Assembly (NCBI GenBank): GCA_030041005.1
Contig: JASHOR010000114.1
Location: 1 to 62,678 of the forward strand
Source of the DNA: Xanthobacteraceae bacterium
GTDB lineage: Bacteria > Pseudomonadota > Alphaproteobacteria > Rhizobiales > Xanthobacteraceae
Reading direction: 5' to 3'
Length of the DNA stretch: 62,678 bases
How positions within the stretch are numbered: the stretch's first letter is position 1; the number at the start of each line of letters is the position of its first letter. A program made the translations under genes and the position numbers. Positions 1 to 9,512 of the stretch are shown piece after piece. Below the pieces are notes generated by a model. That model did no database searches. It was not told the DNA's origin and was given only the letters and a program-made list of their open reading frames with translations.

Positions 1-49
1 TGCAGTTTTTTCCGGCCCGAAACCGCGGTTTGCCGCCGATGCCTCGCGC

Positions 50-532
50 TCAGGGAGCAGGCTCGCCGTGCAGGATTTCAGCGACCCGCGCCTCTTCCGC
101 CGCGCTGAGATTCGCCGGCTCCGAGGACGAACCCGCCGCATGGCGCCGGCGCTCGACAGCGACAACCATCAGAACGCCGAGCAGCAGCAAGGCGGGAGGA
201 GCGCCCCACAGTGCCACGGTATTCCAGGACAGGGGCGGCTTGAGCAGGATGAATTCGCCGTAGCGCGAGACGAGAAAATTGATGATCTGCCGGTCGGTAT
301 CGCCGGCCATGATCCGCCGGCGCACCAGGAGGCGCAGATCATGAGCGAGCGGCGCTTGCGATTCGTCGATCGACTCGTTCTGGCAGACCATGCAGCGCAG
401 CTCTTTGGAAATCGCGCGCGCGCGCGCCTCCAGCACCGGGTTCTTGAGCATCTCGTCCGGCTCGACCGCGCACACCTGCGTCGTCGAGGCGATGAGCGCG
501 ATCAAAAGGGCGAACGCGTGCAGATACTTCAT
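50..532 (-). CDS. ccmH: Cytochrome c maturation protein CcmH (CycL)
   Basis: CcmH is a periplasmic, membrane-anchored thiol protein that reduces the apocytochrome c CXXC motif before haem ligation. The 160-residue product begins with a signal-like hydrophobic stretch ([16 protein letters not shown]), carries the diagnostic [10 protein letters not shown] motif with the redox CXXC, and has a TM helix near residue 110 ([16 protein letters not shown]). The start at 532 is chosen because it gives the signal peptide and lies 5 nt after the ccmF stop. An upstream in-frame extension would run into ccmF. It is the last gene of ccmI-E-F-H. The family assignment is firm. Confidence 0.95.
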   Translation of the reverse strand: MKYLHAFALLIALIASTTQVCAVEPDEMLKNPVLEARARAISKELRCMVCQNESIDESQAPLAHDLRLLVRRRIMAGDTDRQIINFLVSRYGEFILLKPPLSWNTVALWGAPPALLLLGVLMVVAVERRRHAAGSSSEPANLSAAEEARVAEILHGEPAP

Positions 533-537
533 GGCGA

Positions 538-2559
538 TTACTCGGCCGGCTGCAGCGTCGGCTCGGGCTTGGGCGGCTTGGGCGGCTCGGGCTTGGGCGG
601 CTTGGCTTTCGCCGGCCGCGGCGCCCCAACGCGCAAGCGGCGGTCGGAGAGCGACAGCGCGCCGCCGCAAAACATGAAAACGGCGCCAAGCCAGATCAGC
701 AAGACATAGGGCTTGAAATAGAGACGTACGGGAATGCTGCCGTCCCGGTTCGGATCGCCGATCGAGACATAGAGCTGGCTTACGCCGCGCGACATCAGCG
801 CCGCCTCGGTGGTGGCCATGCCGCGGTCCGGGAATGCGCGCCGGCTTGGTTTCATGACGCCGATCAATTCGCTGCCGCGATGCACGGTGAAATGCCCGAC
901 GACATCCTGATAGTTGGGTCCGGTCCGGTGCGTTACGCCGTCAAAAGTGAGCCGGTAATGAACGATCTGAAGGCTGCCTCCGGGCTTGACTTCGGCAATC
1001 CGCTCGCTGCCCCAGGCGGTAACGCCGATGATGCCGAGCAGCGTCAGGCCGATGCCGAAATGGGCAGCCGCCGTCCCCCAGGCCGATCGCGGCAGTCCGA
1101 TGGCGCGGCGAACGGCAGCCCGCGGCGGCAGGCGCAGGATCATCGTCCGCTCGGCAATGTCGGTCACCGCACCGGCCATCACGAACACAGCGACGCCGAC
1201 GCCCAGCGGCGCCAGAACCGGACCGCCACGAACGATGGCGAACGCCGCCGCCATCGCCAGCGCCGCCACTATGGCGGCCGCGAGCAGCCGTTGCGCCGCG
1301 CCGACGAGATCGCCACGCTTCCAGCCCATCAGCGGGCCGAATGGCATCGCTATCATCAGCGGGATGAACAGCGGGCCGAAGGTCAGGTCGAAGAACGGCG
1401 GCCCAACCGAGATTTTCTCCCCGGTCAGCGATTGGAGCGCCAGCGGATAGAGAGTGCCGATGAACACGGTCGCGCAGGCCGTGACCAGGAACAGGTTGTT
1501 GAAGACCAGCGCGCCTTCCCGCGAAATCGGCGCGAACAGCCCCCCCTGCTTGAGCAGCGGCGCCCGCCAGGCGTAAAGCGAAAGCGCCCCCCCGATGAAA
1601 ATGAGCAGAATGATCAGGATGAAGACGCCGCGCGAGGGGTCGACGGCAAAGGCGTGCACGGAGGTGAGCACACCCGAGCGCACCAGGAACGTCCCAACGA
1701 GCGACAGCGAGAAAGCCAGAATCGCGAGCAGGATGGTCCAGATTTTGAGCGCTTCGCGCTTTTCCATGACGACGGCGGAGTGCAGCAGCGCCGTGCCGGC
1801 GAGCCAGGGCATCAGCGAGGCGTTCTCGACCGGATCCCAGAACCAGAAGCCGCCCCAGCCGAGTTCGTAATAGGACCAATACGAGCCGCCGGCGATGCCG
1901 AGCGTGAGGCACATCCAGGCGATCAGCGTCCAAGGCCGCACCCAGCGCGCCCAAGCCGCGTCGATGCGCCCCTCCAGAAGCGCGGCGATGGCGAAGGAAA
2001 ATGTGATCGAGAAGCCGACATAGCCGAGGTAGAGCATCGGCGGGTGAAAAGCGAGGCCGGGATCCTGCAGGATCGGATTGAGATCGCGGCCCTCGAACGG
2101 CGCATTCGGGATGCGCAGGAACGGATTCGACGTAGTGAGTATGAACAGCTCGAATGCTGCGGCGATCCAGCCCTGCACCCCGAGCGCATTGGCCTTGAGC
2201 ATCGCCGGAAGATTATTGCCGAAGACCGCGACCAGCGCGCCGAAGAACGCCAGGATGGAAACCCACAGCATCATGGAGCCTTCGTGGTTTCCCCAGATGC
2301 TGGTCAGCCGGTAGATCAGCGGCATCGTGGTATTCGAATTCTCGTAGACGTTGAGCACGGAGAAGTCGGACACGACGTAGCACTCGGCGAGCGCGGCGAA
2401 GGCAATCGCGATGAACGCGAACTGCGCAAGCGCGGTGGGCACGGCCATGCTCATGAGCACGGGATCGTTGGTGCGCGCGCCGACGATCGGCATGGTGCCC
2501 TGGATGAGGGCGATTCCGAACGCCAGCATCAAGGCGTAATGACCAAGTTCCGGAATCAT
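538..2559 (-). CDS. ccmF: Haem lyase subunit CcmF (CycK)
   Basis: CcmF is the large polytopic subunit of the cytochrome c haem lyase, which attaches haem delivered by CcmE to apocytochromes in the periplasm. The 673-residue product has many TM segments and the tryptophan-rich WWD-type signature ([19 protein letters not shown]), plus conserved periplasmic His residues. The start ATG overlaps the ccmE stop by 4 nt (ATGA), indicating translational coupling. The C-terminus is a Pro/Lys/Glu-rich tail ([15 protein letters not shown]), longer and more repetitive than usual. Confidence 0.97.
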   Translation of the reverse strand: MIPELGHYALMLAFGIALIQGTMPIVGARTNDPVLMSMAVPTALAQFAFIAIAFAALAECYVVSDFSVLNVYENSNTTMPLIYRLTSIWGNHEGSMMLWVSILAFFGALVAVFGNNLPAMLKANALGVQGWIAAAFELFILTTSNPFLRIPNAPFEGRDLNPILQDPGLAFHPPMLYLGYVGFSITFSFAIAALLEGRIDAAWARWVRPWTLIAWMCLTLGIAGGSYWSYYELGWGGFWFWDPVENASLMPWLAGTALLHSAVVMEKREALKIWTILLAILAFSLSLVGTFLVRSGVLTSVHAFAVDPSRGVFILIILLIFIGGALSLYAWRAPLLKQGGLFAPISREGALVFNNLFLVTACATVFIGTLYPLALQSLTGEKISVGPPFFDLTFGPLFIPLMIAMPFGPLMGWKRGDLVGAAQRLLAAAIVAALAMAAAFAIVRGGPVLAPLGVGVAVFVMAGAVTDIAERTMILRLPPRAAVRRAIGLPRSAWGTAAAHFGIGLTLLGIIGVTAWGSERIAEVKPGGSLQIVHYRLTFDGVTHRTGPNYQDVVGHFTVHRGSELIGVMKPSRRAFPDRGMATTEAALMSRGVSQLYVSIGDPNRDGSIPVRLYFKPYVLLIWLGAVFMFCGGALSLSDRRLRVGAPRPAKAKPPKPEPPKPPKPEPTLQPAE

Positions 2560-3032
2560 TTGCTCACTCCCGAGACCGGCAGCGACGCGCGCTGCGCGTA
2601 CTCATCCTTCCAGTGCCCGGATTTCTTCAGCGCGTCGACGACCTCCTTGGGCATGTAGGTCGCATCGTGCTTGGCAAGAATCGTATCGGCTCGGAATACG
2701 CCTGACCGGTCAAGTTCACCCTCGGCGACGACGCCCTGCCCTTCCCGGAACAGATCGGGCAACACCCCAGTATAGCGTACCGGAATCTCGGTCTTGCCGT
2801 CAGTGACTTCGAATCGAATGTGCAGACCGTCGCCGCGAACAAGGCTTCCGGTCTTCACCAGGCCACCGAGCCGGATGCGCGTCCCCTCCGCGACGTGGTC
2901 CGCAACAACATCGCTCGGCGAGTTGAAGAAGACGATCGAACTGCGGAACGCGTTGAGCATGAGCGCAACCGCGATGGCCAGCACGCCGAGCGAGCCGCCG
3001 ATGAGAACCAAGCGTCGCTGCCTGCGGGTCAT
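2556..3032 (-). CDS. ccmE: Haem chaperone CcmE (CycJ)
   Basis: CcmE binds haem covalently in the periplasm and hands it to the CcmFH lyase. The 158-residue product has an N-terminal TM anchor (about residues 7-27) and an OB-fold domain. The haem-binding His lies in [12 protein letters not shown] (His122, followed by Tyr126). The start at 3032 ([13 protein letters not shown]) is preferred because this is the usual start of the family and a GGAG lies 9 nt upstream. A second ATG at 3038 is possible. The 3' end overlaps ccmF by 4 nt. Confidence 0.96.
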   Translation of the reverse strand: MTRRQRRLVLIGGSLGVLAIAVALMLNAFRSSIVFFNSPSDVVADHVAEGTRIRLGGLVKTGSLVRGDGLHIRFEVTDGKTEIPVRYTGVLPDLFREGQGVVAEGELDRSGVFRADTILAKHDATYMPKEVVDALKKSGHWKDEYAQRASLPVSGVSK

Positions 3033-3069
3033 TGCCATCGTCTCCGGCGCATGGTGTCGTCCATCATCC

Positions 3070-4176
3070 TTATCCTTGCAGTCCAAGCGTCCTGACCAGG
3101 TCGTCGATCCGTTTGAGATCGTCGGGCCGTTCGGCAAGCGCCCGCTTGGCCTCGCCGGCGGCGGCTTTCGCCTTGTCCTCGTCGCCAAGCACGACATAAG
3201 CCCGCACCAGGCGGAGCCAACCATCGACGTTGGCGCCGTTGGCGTGCAATTGATCGGAGAGTTTCGCCACCATCGCCCGGATCATCTGCGCACGCTGCGC
3301 TTCGGGCATATTCGCCGCGGCCGCCACGTCCTGCGCACTCGGTCCCGGCCCAGTCACCGGCTGCCCGTCCACGCGCGCCAACGATTGGCGTACGAATTCG
3401 GCCCACGGCGCGTTCGCGGGCGCACTTTGCAGCAGGGCGCGCCATTTGGCCACGGCGGCCTCGCGGTTGCCATCCTGTTCGTCCGCGAGGCCGAGAAAGT
3501 AGCGCGCCTTCGCATTGTTCGATTCGAGCGCCGCGGCCCGCTCGAAGAGCTTCTTGGCCTCGACCGTTACCACGCCGTTCGCTGCGGCCACCAGCGCCTC
3601 GCCGAGATCGGAATCGCGGGTGGCGGTCTCGCCGTTGAGCGCCAGCGATTTGCGGAACGCGGCCACCGCGTCATCGATGCGCCCCATGCGCATGTAGACC
3701 GGCGCGATCACCTGCCAGCCGGCGCCATCGTTCGGATTTTGCGCCAAACGTTGTTCAACCTGACCGACCAGCGCGGCAATCGAATCGTGGTCCGACGGCA
3801 GCGCCAAGCGGGCATAGGCGGGCTGGTCTGGAATGCCGGGCGAGCCGAGCACGGCATAGAGCACGATCGGAAGAGAGCAGAGGACGCCCACGGCCACCAG
3901 CGCCGCAACGCGGCGATGCCAAAGCGGCGGTGGCGGCGGCAGCGCATGCACGTCCGCGGCGGCCAGAAGCCGGCGCGAAACCTCGACTCGAGCCGCCTGC
4001 GCCTCGGGTTCGCCGATCAGGCCGGCGTTGCGGTCGCGCTCGATCTCCTCCAACTGATCCTGATAGACGACGAGATCGCTGCCGCCGGCGGCCGCGCGCG
4101 GCTTATGCGCAAGCGGCCACACCACTGCCAAAGCCGCAGCAGCAGTCATGACCGCAAAAATGATCCAAAGGAGCAT
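3070..4176 (-). CDS. ccmI: Cytochrome c maturation TPR protein CcmI (CycH)
   Basis: CcmI is the TPR chaperone that holds apocytochrome c for the CcmFH haem lyase. The product is 368 residues from the ATG at 4176. It has two N-terminal TM helices ([20 protein letters not shown] and a second near residue 95), a cytoplasmic loop between them ([17 protein letters not shown] is typical of the family), and a periplasmic TPR region ([22 protein letters not shown]). It is the first gene of ccmI-E-F-H, 37 nt before ccmE. Confidence 0.93.
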   Translation of the reverse strand: MLLWIIFAVMTAAAALAVVWPLAHKPRAAAGGSDLVVYQDQLEEIERDRNAGLIGEPEAQAARVEVSRRLLAAADVHALPPPPPLWHRRVAALVAVGVLCSLPIVLYAVLGSPGIPDQPAYARLALPSDHDSIAALVGQVEQRLAQNPNDGAGWQVIAPVYMRMGRIDDAVAAFRKSLALNGETATRDSDLGEALVAAANGVVTVEAKKLFERAAALESNNAKARYFLGLADEQDGNREAAVAKWRALLQSAPANAPWAEFVRQSLARVDGQPVTGPGPSAQDVAAAANMPEAQRAQMIRAMVAKLSDQLHANGANVDGWLRLVRAYVVLGDEDKAKAAAGEAKRALAERPDDLKRIDDLVRTLGLQG

Positions 4177-4235
4177 GATTTCTGCACTATCCCATGGCAC
4201 TTTCCCGGCGCCGGAATCAACCGCAGCAGCGGCCT

Positions 4236-4313
4236 CTCGTGTGGCGGTTCAGAAGTCCGCATCATTCCTGCCGCGGGCTCGTCATGCGGATTTCTGAACC
4301 AAAGCCACACGAG
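4236..4313. repeat. Type B hairpin repeat (reverse orientation)
   Basis: This 78-bp imperfect palindrome has matching outer arms (CTCGTGTGG against CCACACGAG) and inner arms (GTTCAGAAGTCCGCAT against ATGCGGATTTCTGAAC). The loop region has CCTGCCGCG. The same module occurs at 44308-44385 and 57668-57745 in the opposite orientation. It lies in the 337-nt gap upstream of ccmI. No protein is encoded. 'Type B' is my label. Confidence 0.85.
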
Positions 4314-4417
4314 ATCAATAAGTTGCTGGTGTCCTTCGATTCAGAAGTCCGCATTATTCCTGCCGCGACCTCGTCATGCGGAGTTCTGAACCAAAGCCAC
4401 ACTAGATCAATAAGTTG
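4314..4417. repeat. Hybrid A/B hairpin repeat with linker
   Basis: The linker ATCAATAAGTTG joins the preceding B module to a second unit. The first bases of that unit (GGTGTCCTTCGATTC) match the end of a type A repeat. It then switches to type B (AGAAGTCCGCAT through GCCACACTAG) and is followed by the same ATCAATAAGTTG linker again. The switch point lies in sequence shared by both families. Read as a recombinant mosaic unit. The rest of the gap (4177-4235 and 4418-4513) shows nothing recognisable. Confidence 0.75.
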
Positions 4418-4513
4418 TAACCCTGAAGCGACCGCATCGGTCAGCAGTTACATCACGGCAAGAATGCGGCTGCAATGGGAAGGCCGGCGCGGCAATTGCG
4501 CGCTGAAATTCCA

Positions 4514-5983
4514 TCATTCGCTGAACGCTCGGACAGGCGGTTTTGCGTTCCAGACGCCCTGCCGTTCGCTCGACAACTCCACCCGCGCCGCCACATCGGC
4601 CGCTTTGGTCAACAACGCGGCGTAATCGGCCCCGAACATGGCCCGGCAAAAACGCACTGCGGCGTCGAACTGCGACTGCCGGAATGGCCGCTCGGCTTCC
4701 TGCGCATGGCGCAAGGCATCGAGCAGGATTCTCGTGCTCATTTCCAGGCATTGCGTCAGGTCGGAATAGGTGCGCCTGGTCACTTCGCTGACCGCGAATT
4801 CCCCCGCGTAATGGCGGCAGACGCCGACCAGCTCCACCCGCGTTTCGACCTCTTGCACGTCGGCGCAATCGAGCAGCGACCCGGGGGCGATCTCCTTGGC
4901 CGGGTGCGGACGCAGCAGCCGGCGGACACGGCCCGTCGTGGTCTCCAGCTCCCCCGTCAACACGTTCGACACGGCGGTGCGGATCGCAGCGGTTTGGCGG
5001 CTCCACGTCGAATCGACGGTAAGGTCCATCTCCGTGCGCATGCCGCGCAAGGCATCGTGCAGGCTTTTGAGCAGCGAGGCGACCGGCCGGCCGGCTTTCA
5101 CCTCGGTGCGCAGCTCGCCCACGGCGCATTCGAGATCGTTGAGCGCAATCGTGACAGCCGCCGCATACGGCGTTGCTGCGACGCGCTCGACGAGATCGCT
5201 CCCCGCCGCGCGCGTGGCGAGACGAATGAGCTGCCACGGCGCCGCCAGCCGGTTGGACAGCATGATCAGCCCATAGAGGACGAAGTCGGCCTTTTGCGGA
5301 GCGGAATGCTGGAGCGATTTTTGCGCGGACACGGCCTCGAAGTCGGCCATGGCCTGATCGATCTCGCGTTCAAACGCACGAATGCGCGGCGGCAGCCGCA
5401 ACGCCAGTTCGCCGAGCTTTTCGCGACAGCGCAAAACGCCCGCCAGCGTCGTCACGTCGTCGACCGCGCGGGGCGTGCCCACCTCCACGCAAAACCGCCG
5501 GTGGTCTTTGTCATCCCCCGCCAGCGACGCGATGGCATCCATCAGGCGCTGGGCCGCACGATCGTGCAACGCGCAAACCAATTGCTCCACTTTGACGTGA
5601 TCTTCCCCAAGCAAGGCGCGATTGATGTCCTCCCTCAAGGCTTTCGCCAAGGCCGGCATCAGATCGCGCCCAATCCATTCCCAGATCGGCTCCAACGAGA
5701 CGCGAGCCAGGCGCCCGATGCGCTTGTGATCGGCGGGCGCGTCGATCAGAAACGGCTCAAGCGGCGTAAAGAACCGGCGCGCCGCATCGCCGATCCGGGG
5801 CGCAGGCTGCGAGCCGGCACGGATCGTGCGGCGCAATTCCTGCAGCACCAGTTCGGTCGTGCCGATGTCCTCGTCGCGCAGCAGGGCGCGTTCGAGTTCG
5901 GCGATCAGCATCGATCGCGCTTGCGGCGAAAGGGACTGCAGATATTCGTGCAGCCGCTCGACGGATGAGCCATCGCCCGGCAT
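4514..5983 (-). CDS. Conserved hypothetical protein, 489 aa
   Basis: I do not recognise this protein. It is soluble, rich in Arg, Ala and Leu, and apparently almost all alpha-helical, with no signal peptide, TM helix or obvious catalytic motif. The N-terminus (VERLHEYLQSLSPQARSMLI) reads like a short helical domain. Several later helices are amphipathic. Codon use matches the neighbours, so it is probably a native gene. ATG at 5983 is used; a GTG at 5989 would add two residues. It is separated from ccmI by the repeat-containing gap and transcribed alone. Confidence 0.75.
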   Translation of the reverse strand: MPGDGSSVERLHEYLQSLSPQARSMLIAELERALLRDEDIGTTELVLQELRRTIRAGSQPAPRIGDAARRFFTPLEPFLIDAPADHKRIGRLARVSLEPIWEWIGRDLMPALAKALREDINRALLGEDHVKVEQLVCALHDRAAQRLMDAIASLAGDDKDHRRFCVEVGTPRAVDDVTTLAGVLRCREKLGELALRLPPRIRAFEREIDQAMADFEAVSAQKSLQHSAPQKADFVLYGLIMLSNRLAAPWQLIRLATRAAGSDLVERVAATPYAAAVTIALNDLECAVGELRTEVKAGRPVASLLKSLHDALRGMRTEMDLTVDSTWSRQTAAIRTAVSNVLTGELETTTGRVRRLLRPHPAKEIAPGSLLDCADVQEVETRVELVGVCRHYAGEFAVSEVTRRTYSDLTQCLEMSTRILLDALRHAQEAERPFRQSQFDAAVRFCRAMFGADYAALLTKAADVAARVELSSERQGVWNAKPPVRAFSE

Positions 5984-6330
5984 TGGCACACCGCTTTTAG
6001 CTGGACCGCAAAGCTCCTGCTTAATCTCGCGGCGCTTAAAAAGCGGTTACGCTGCCTGTCGCAAATTGACGGTGGTCGAGGCCGACAGCCGACCATGGAT
6101 CGCCGCAGCCATTTGGCCGCATTTGGTTTTTCGGCGCCGGGGGACAGGCGATACCGGGAGCCGGCCAGGCGATCGGTCTCACATCGCCTGAACCGGTCCG
6201 CGACCGGACATTGCATTGCCCGCGCCAGGGCCGCTATCTAAGGTATCGCATCTCAAGCGAGATTTGGGGCGCCATCACTCGCGCCGGCCGTAGCGGCAAC
6301 GGCGTCCGCGGACACCAACGAGGAGACGTT
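5984..6330. other. Intergenic region without a recognised gene
   Basis: This 347-nt gap separates two divergently transcribed genes (4514-5983 minus, 6331-7329 plus), so it must contain both promoters. I could not pick convincing -35/-10 boxes, a hairpin terminator or a conserved small ORF. The short ORFs in it have poor composition and look like shadows. Confidence 0.5.
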
Positions 6331-7329
6331 ATGCGGGGCTACTCACGTCGACAGATGCTGCGCACAAGCGGAGGACTGATGCTGGCGCTCGGCGCCGCGC
6401 CGCTCGGCTCCGCGCTTGCGGCGCAGGACGAGGATTATCCGAATCGCGCGGTTAGGATCGTGGTGCCGTATCCTGCCGGCGGCACCGCTGATGTCATGCC
6501 GCGCATCCTCGCCCAACGGCTGGCGCCCAAATGGGGCCAGCCGGTGATCATCGAGAACCGTACCGGCGCCGGCGGCAATATCGGCGCCGAAGTCGTCGCC
6601 AAGGCCGACCCCGATGGTTACACGCTGCTCGCCTCGCCGCCCGGCCCGCTGGTCATCAACCAGAATCTTTATCGGCACCTCGCCTTCGATCCGCTGCAGT
6701 TCGTGCCGATCGTGGTCATGGGTCACGTGCCGAATGGGCTCGTGGTCAATCCCGACAAGATCAAGGCCGATACTGTCAAAGATTTCATCGCCTACGCCAA
6801 GGCGAAGAATGGCAGGGTGACGGACGCTACCCAAGGCAACGGCACCACCTCGCAACTGACCTCGGAATTGTTTCAGCTCATGGCGAAGGTCAAGCTGCAG
6901 AACGTGCCCTATCGCGGCTCGGCCCCCGCGCTCGACGACCTGATGGCCGGCAACGTCGACTGCATGTTCGATAATATCGGCGTGTCGATGCAGTTCGTGA
7001 GGGCCGGCAAGCTGAAACTGCTCGCGGTGGCCTCGCCCAAGCGTGTGAAGTCGCTGCCAAACGTTCCCAGCATCGCCGAGACCCTGCCCGGCTTCGCCTC
7101 GGTGACCTGGTTCGCACTGGTCGCGCCGCCAAAGACTCCGAGCGCAATCGTCGACAAGATCAATGCCGCGGTGAACGAGGCGCTGCACGATCCCGACGTC
7201 GTCAAACGCTTTGCCGCCTTGTCGGCGGAGCCCGCCGGCGGCACGCCGCAGGCGACCGCCGCCTACTTCGACGACGAGGTCGAGCGATGGAAGAAAGTGA
7301 TTGTCGAAGCGCACGTCACGTTGGATTGA
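6331..7329 (+). CDS. Tripartite tricarboxylate transporter (Bug-type) substrate-binding receptor 1
   Basis: Extracytoplasmic solute receptor of the TctC/Bug family, which captures small carboxylates or related compounds in the periplasm. The 332-residue product starts with a twin-Arg-like signal (SRRQMLRTSGG then a hydrophobic stretch ending in SALAAQ), followed by the family hallmark PNRAVRIVVPYPAGGTADVM and the GAGGNIGAEVVAKADPDGYT segment. The start at 6331 has GGAG 6 nt upstream. No TctA/TctB membrane genes are nearby, so it is an orphan receptor. The ligand cannot be inferred. It is probably co-transcribed with the next two genes. Confidence 0.93.
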   Translation: MRGYSRRQMLRTSGGLMLALGAAPLGSALAAQDEDYPNRAVRIVVPYPAGGTADVMPRILAQRLAPKWGQPVIIENRTGAGGNIGAEVVAKADPDGYTLLASPPGPLVINQNLYRHLAFDPLQFVPIVVMGHVPNGLVVNPDKIKADTVKDFIAYAKAKNGRVTDATQGNGTTSQLTSELFQLMAKVKLQNVPYRGSAPALDDLMAGNVDCMFDNIGVSMQFVRAGKLKLLAVASPKRVKSLPNVPSIAETLPGFASVTWFALVAPPKTPSAIVDKINAAVNEALHDPDVVKRFAALSAEPAGGTPQATAAYFDDEVERWKKVIVEAHVTLD

Positions 7330-7336
7330 GCGCACC

Positions 7337-8338
7337 ATGCAGACGAAATCGGACGCGCCGCACCGCGCGTTGAGAGCCCGAATGCCGACCGCAGCTATCG
7401 CGGTCGCGGCGCTCCTTTGCGCCGCCCCTTCCAGCGCCAACGCCGCTCCTTATCCCACCCATCCGATCAGGATGGTGGTCGGCTTTCTCGCCGGCGGACC
7501 GACCGACATCCCGGCCCGCTTCATCGCCGATCGCTTGAGCACGCAGCTCGGCCAGAAGGTCTATGTCGAGAACAAGCCAGGCGCCGGCGGCATGATTGCC
7601 TTAAACGACGTGCTGGCGCAGCCGCGCGACGGCTACAGCCTGTCGTTCTGCACCTATTTCGACGCGATCAATACGCTGCTTTATCAGAACGTGTCGTACA
7701 AGCTGAGCGACATCGCGCCCATCACGATGGTGTCGAAGTATTACTATCTGGTGGGACTCGCCAAATCGGTTCCAGTCAACAATTTCAGTCAATTCGTCAG
7801 CTACGCCAAGGCGCATCCCGGCGATATTCTTTACGGCACGGTCGGTGCCGGATCGACGCAGGAGCTGATCGCGCACGAACTGGAAAAAACCGCCGGCATC
7901 AAGATGACCAGGGTGCCGTTCAAGGGCGCCAACGAGATCACGCAGGAAATGCTGGCCGGACGCGTCCATTTCCAGGTCGGGCCGCCCATCGCCATCGGGC
8001 CCTACTACAAGAGCGGCAAGTTGAAGGTGCTGGCGACCACAAGCCCGGAGCGGCTGACAAGCTTTCCCGACGTGCCGACCTTGACCGAACTGGGTTATCC
8101 GCTGACGCCGTATGGCTGGCTCGGCGTCTGCGCCGGCGCCGGCACGCCGAAGCCGATCATCGACCTGCTCAACCGGCACATCGTGTCGATCACACGGTCG
8201 GACGAATACCGGCAATTCATGGAAAAGACCGGCAATATACCGGTCGCCATGACGCCGGCCGAGTTCGGTGGCGCCATCGTCCAAACCGTCAAGGATGCGG
8301 CCCCCACCATCCGCGAATTCCACATGCAAATCCAGTAA
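7337..8338 (+). CDS. Tripartite tricarboxylate transporter (Bug-type) substrate-binding receptor 2
   Basis: A second receptor of the same family directly follows the first, 7 nt after its stop. The 333-residue product has a signal peptide (AAIAVAALLCAAPSSANA), then YPTHPIRMVVGFLAGGPTD and the GAGGMIALNDVLAQPRDGY segment. An alternative ATG at 7382 has a better purine-rich upstream stretch and would leave a shorter signal. The two receptors are clearly related but divergent, so they probably bind different ligands. The gene ends 4 nt before the MetE-like gene. Confidence 0.92.
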   Translation: MQTKSDAPHRALRARMPTAAIAVAALLCAAPSSANAAPYPTHPIRMVVGFLAGGPTDIPARFIADRLSTQLGQKVYVENKPGAGGMIALNDVLAQPRDGYSLSFCTYFDAINTLLYQNVSYKLSDIAPITMVSKYYYLVGLAKSVPVNNFSQFVSYAKAHPGDILYGTVGAGSTQELIAHELEKTAGIKMTRVPFKGANEITQEMLAGRVHFQVGPPIAIGPYYKSGKLKVLATTSPERLTSFPDVPTLTELGYPLTPYGWLGVCAGAGTPKPIIDLLNRHIVSITRSDEYRQFMEKTGNIPVAMTPAEFGGAIVQTVKDAAPTIREFHMQIQ

Positions 8339-8342
8339 GCCC

Positions 8343-9491
8343 ATGAAACACAGCACCGATCGTATTCTGACCACTCACGCCGGAAGCCTGCCGCGGCCGG
8401 CCGACCTGCTTGCGCTCGCCGAGCGCGAGGGTCCGAAGGCGTTCGACGCCCCGGCGGCGGCAATACAACTGCGCGCCGACGTCGCCGGCGTCGTGAAGAA
8501 ACAGGTCGAACTCGGCATCGACGTGATCGACGACGGCGAATACGGCAAACCGAGCTTCGTCAGCTACATCAACGAGCGGCTCGGCGGTTACGAACTCGAC
8601 ACCGCGGCCGGACCGCGCAACCAATGGGCCACGTCGCGCGAAGGACTGTCGTTCCCCGAGTTCTACGCGCAGACCCACGCCGCTTCGCGCCACGCGCACA
8701 TGGTCTGCACCGGACCGATCACCTACAAGGGACAGGCCCGGCTCAAGCGCGACATTGACAACTTCAAAGCCGCGCTCGACGGCGTAAAGGTCGAAGAGGC
8801 CTTCATGCCGGCGATCTCGCCGTCCAACATCGAGGATTGGCAGCGCAATGCCTTTTACAAGACCCAGGAAGAGTACGTCTTCGCGATCGCCGAGGCGATG
8901 CGCGAGGAATACCGCACCATCGTCGACGCCGGCTTGTTGGTGCAGATCGACGATCCCCGGCTCGTCACCTATTACATCATCCATCCCGAAGCGAGCGTCG
9001 CCGATTGCCGCAAATGGGCGGAAATACGGGTCGCGGCGCCCAATCATGCGCTGCGCGACATCGCGCCGGAAAAGATCCGCTTCCATACCTGCTACGGCAT
9101 CAATATGGGACCGCGCATCCACGACATGGAGCTGAAGGACATCGTCGACATTATTCTGAAAATCCGCGCCGGAGCCTATTCGTTCGAGGCCGCCAATCCG
9201 CGCCATGAGCACGAATGGAAGGTGTGGAAAGACGTCAAGCTGACGGACGGGAAAATTCTGATCCCGGGCGTGATCTCGCACTCGACCGTGCTGGTCGAGC
9301 ATCCCGAGCTTGTCGCCCAGCGCATCGTGCGCTTTGCCGATGTGGTCGGACGCGAGAACGTCATCGCCGGCTCGGACTGCGGCTTCGCCACCTTCGCCGG
9401 ATCGAAGGAGGTGCACCCCTCGATCGTGTGGGCGAAGTTCAAGGCGCTCGCCGATGGCGCGCGGATCGCTTCGAAGGAGCTGTGGGGCTGA
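8343..9491 (+). CDS. Cobalamin-independent methionine synthase (MetE) C-terminal-like methyltransferase
   Basis: A 382-residue protein with the UROD/MetE-like TIM-barrel fold. The zinc ligands expected of the family are visible as His248 and Cys250 (FHTCYGINMG), Glu282 and Cys346 (GSDCGFATF). It lacks the MetE N-terminal barrel. Single-barrel relatives include alkyl-transfer enzymes such as epoxyalkane:coenzyme M transferase, so homocysteine methylation is not assured. It starts 4 nt after the receptor gene, which suggests use of an imported methyl or alkyl donor, but that is inference. Confidence 0.85.
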   Translation: MKHSTDRILTTHAGSLPRPADLLALAEREGPKAFDAPAAAIQLRADVAGVVKKQVELGIDVIDDGEYGKPSFVSYINERLGGYELDTAAGPRNQWATSREGLSFPEFYAQTHAASRHAHMVCTGPITYKGQARLKRDIDNFKAALDGVKVEEAFMPAISPSNIEDWQRNAFYKTQEEYVFAIAEAMREEYRTIVDAGLLVQIDDPRLVTYYIIHPEASVADCRKWAEIRVAAPNHALRDIAPEKIRFHTCYGINMGPRIHDMELKDIVDIILKIRAGAYSFEAANPRHEHEWKVWKDVKLTDGKILIPGVISHSTVLVEHPELVAQRIVRFADVVGRENVIAGSDCGFATFAGSKEVHPSIVWAKFKALADGARIASKELWG

Positions 9492-9512
9492 AGCGGCAGC
9501 GGATAAGAGCGA

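Noticed and set aside
880-2658. 592-residue open frame on the plus strand opposite ccmF
   Set aside because: Composition is Arg/Asp/Glu/Gln-rich without any family motif, typical of an antisense shadow in GC-rich DNA, while ccmF on the other strand is unmistakable.
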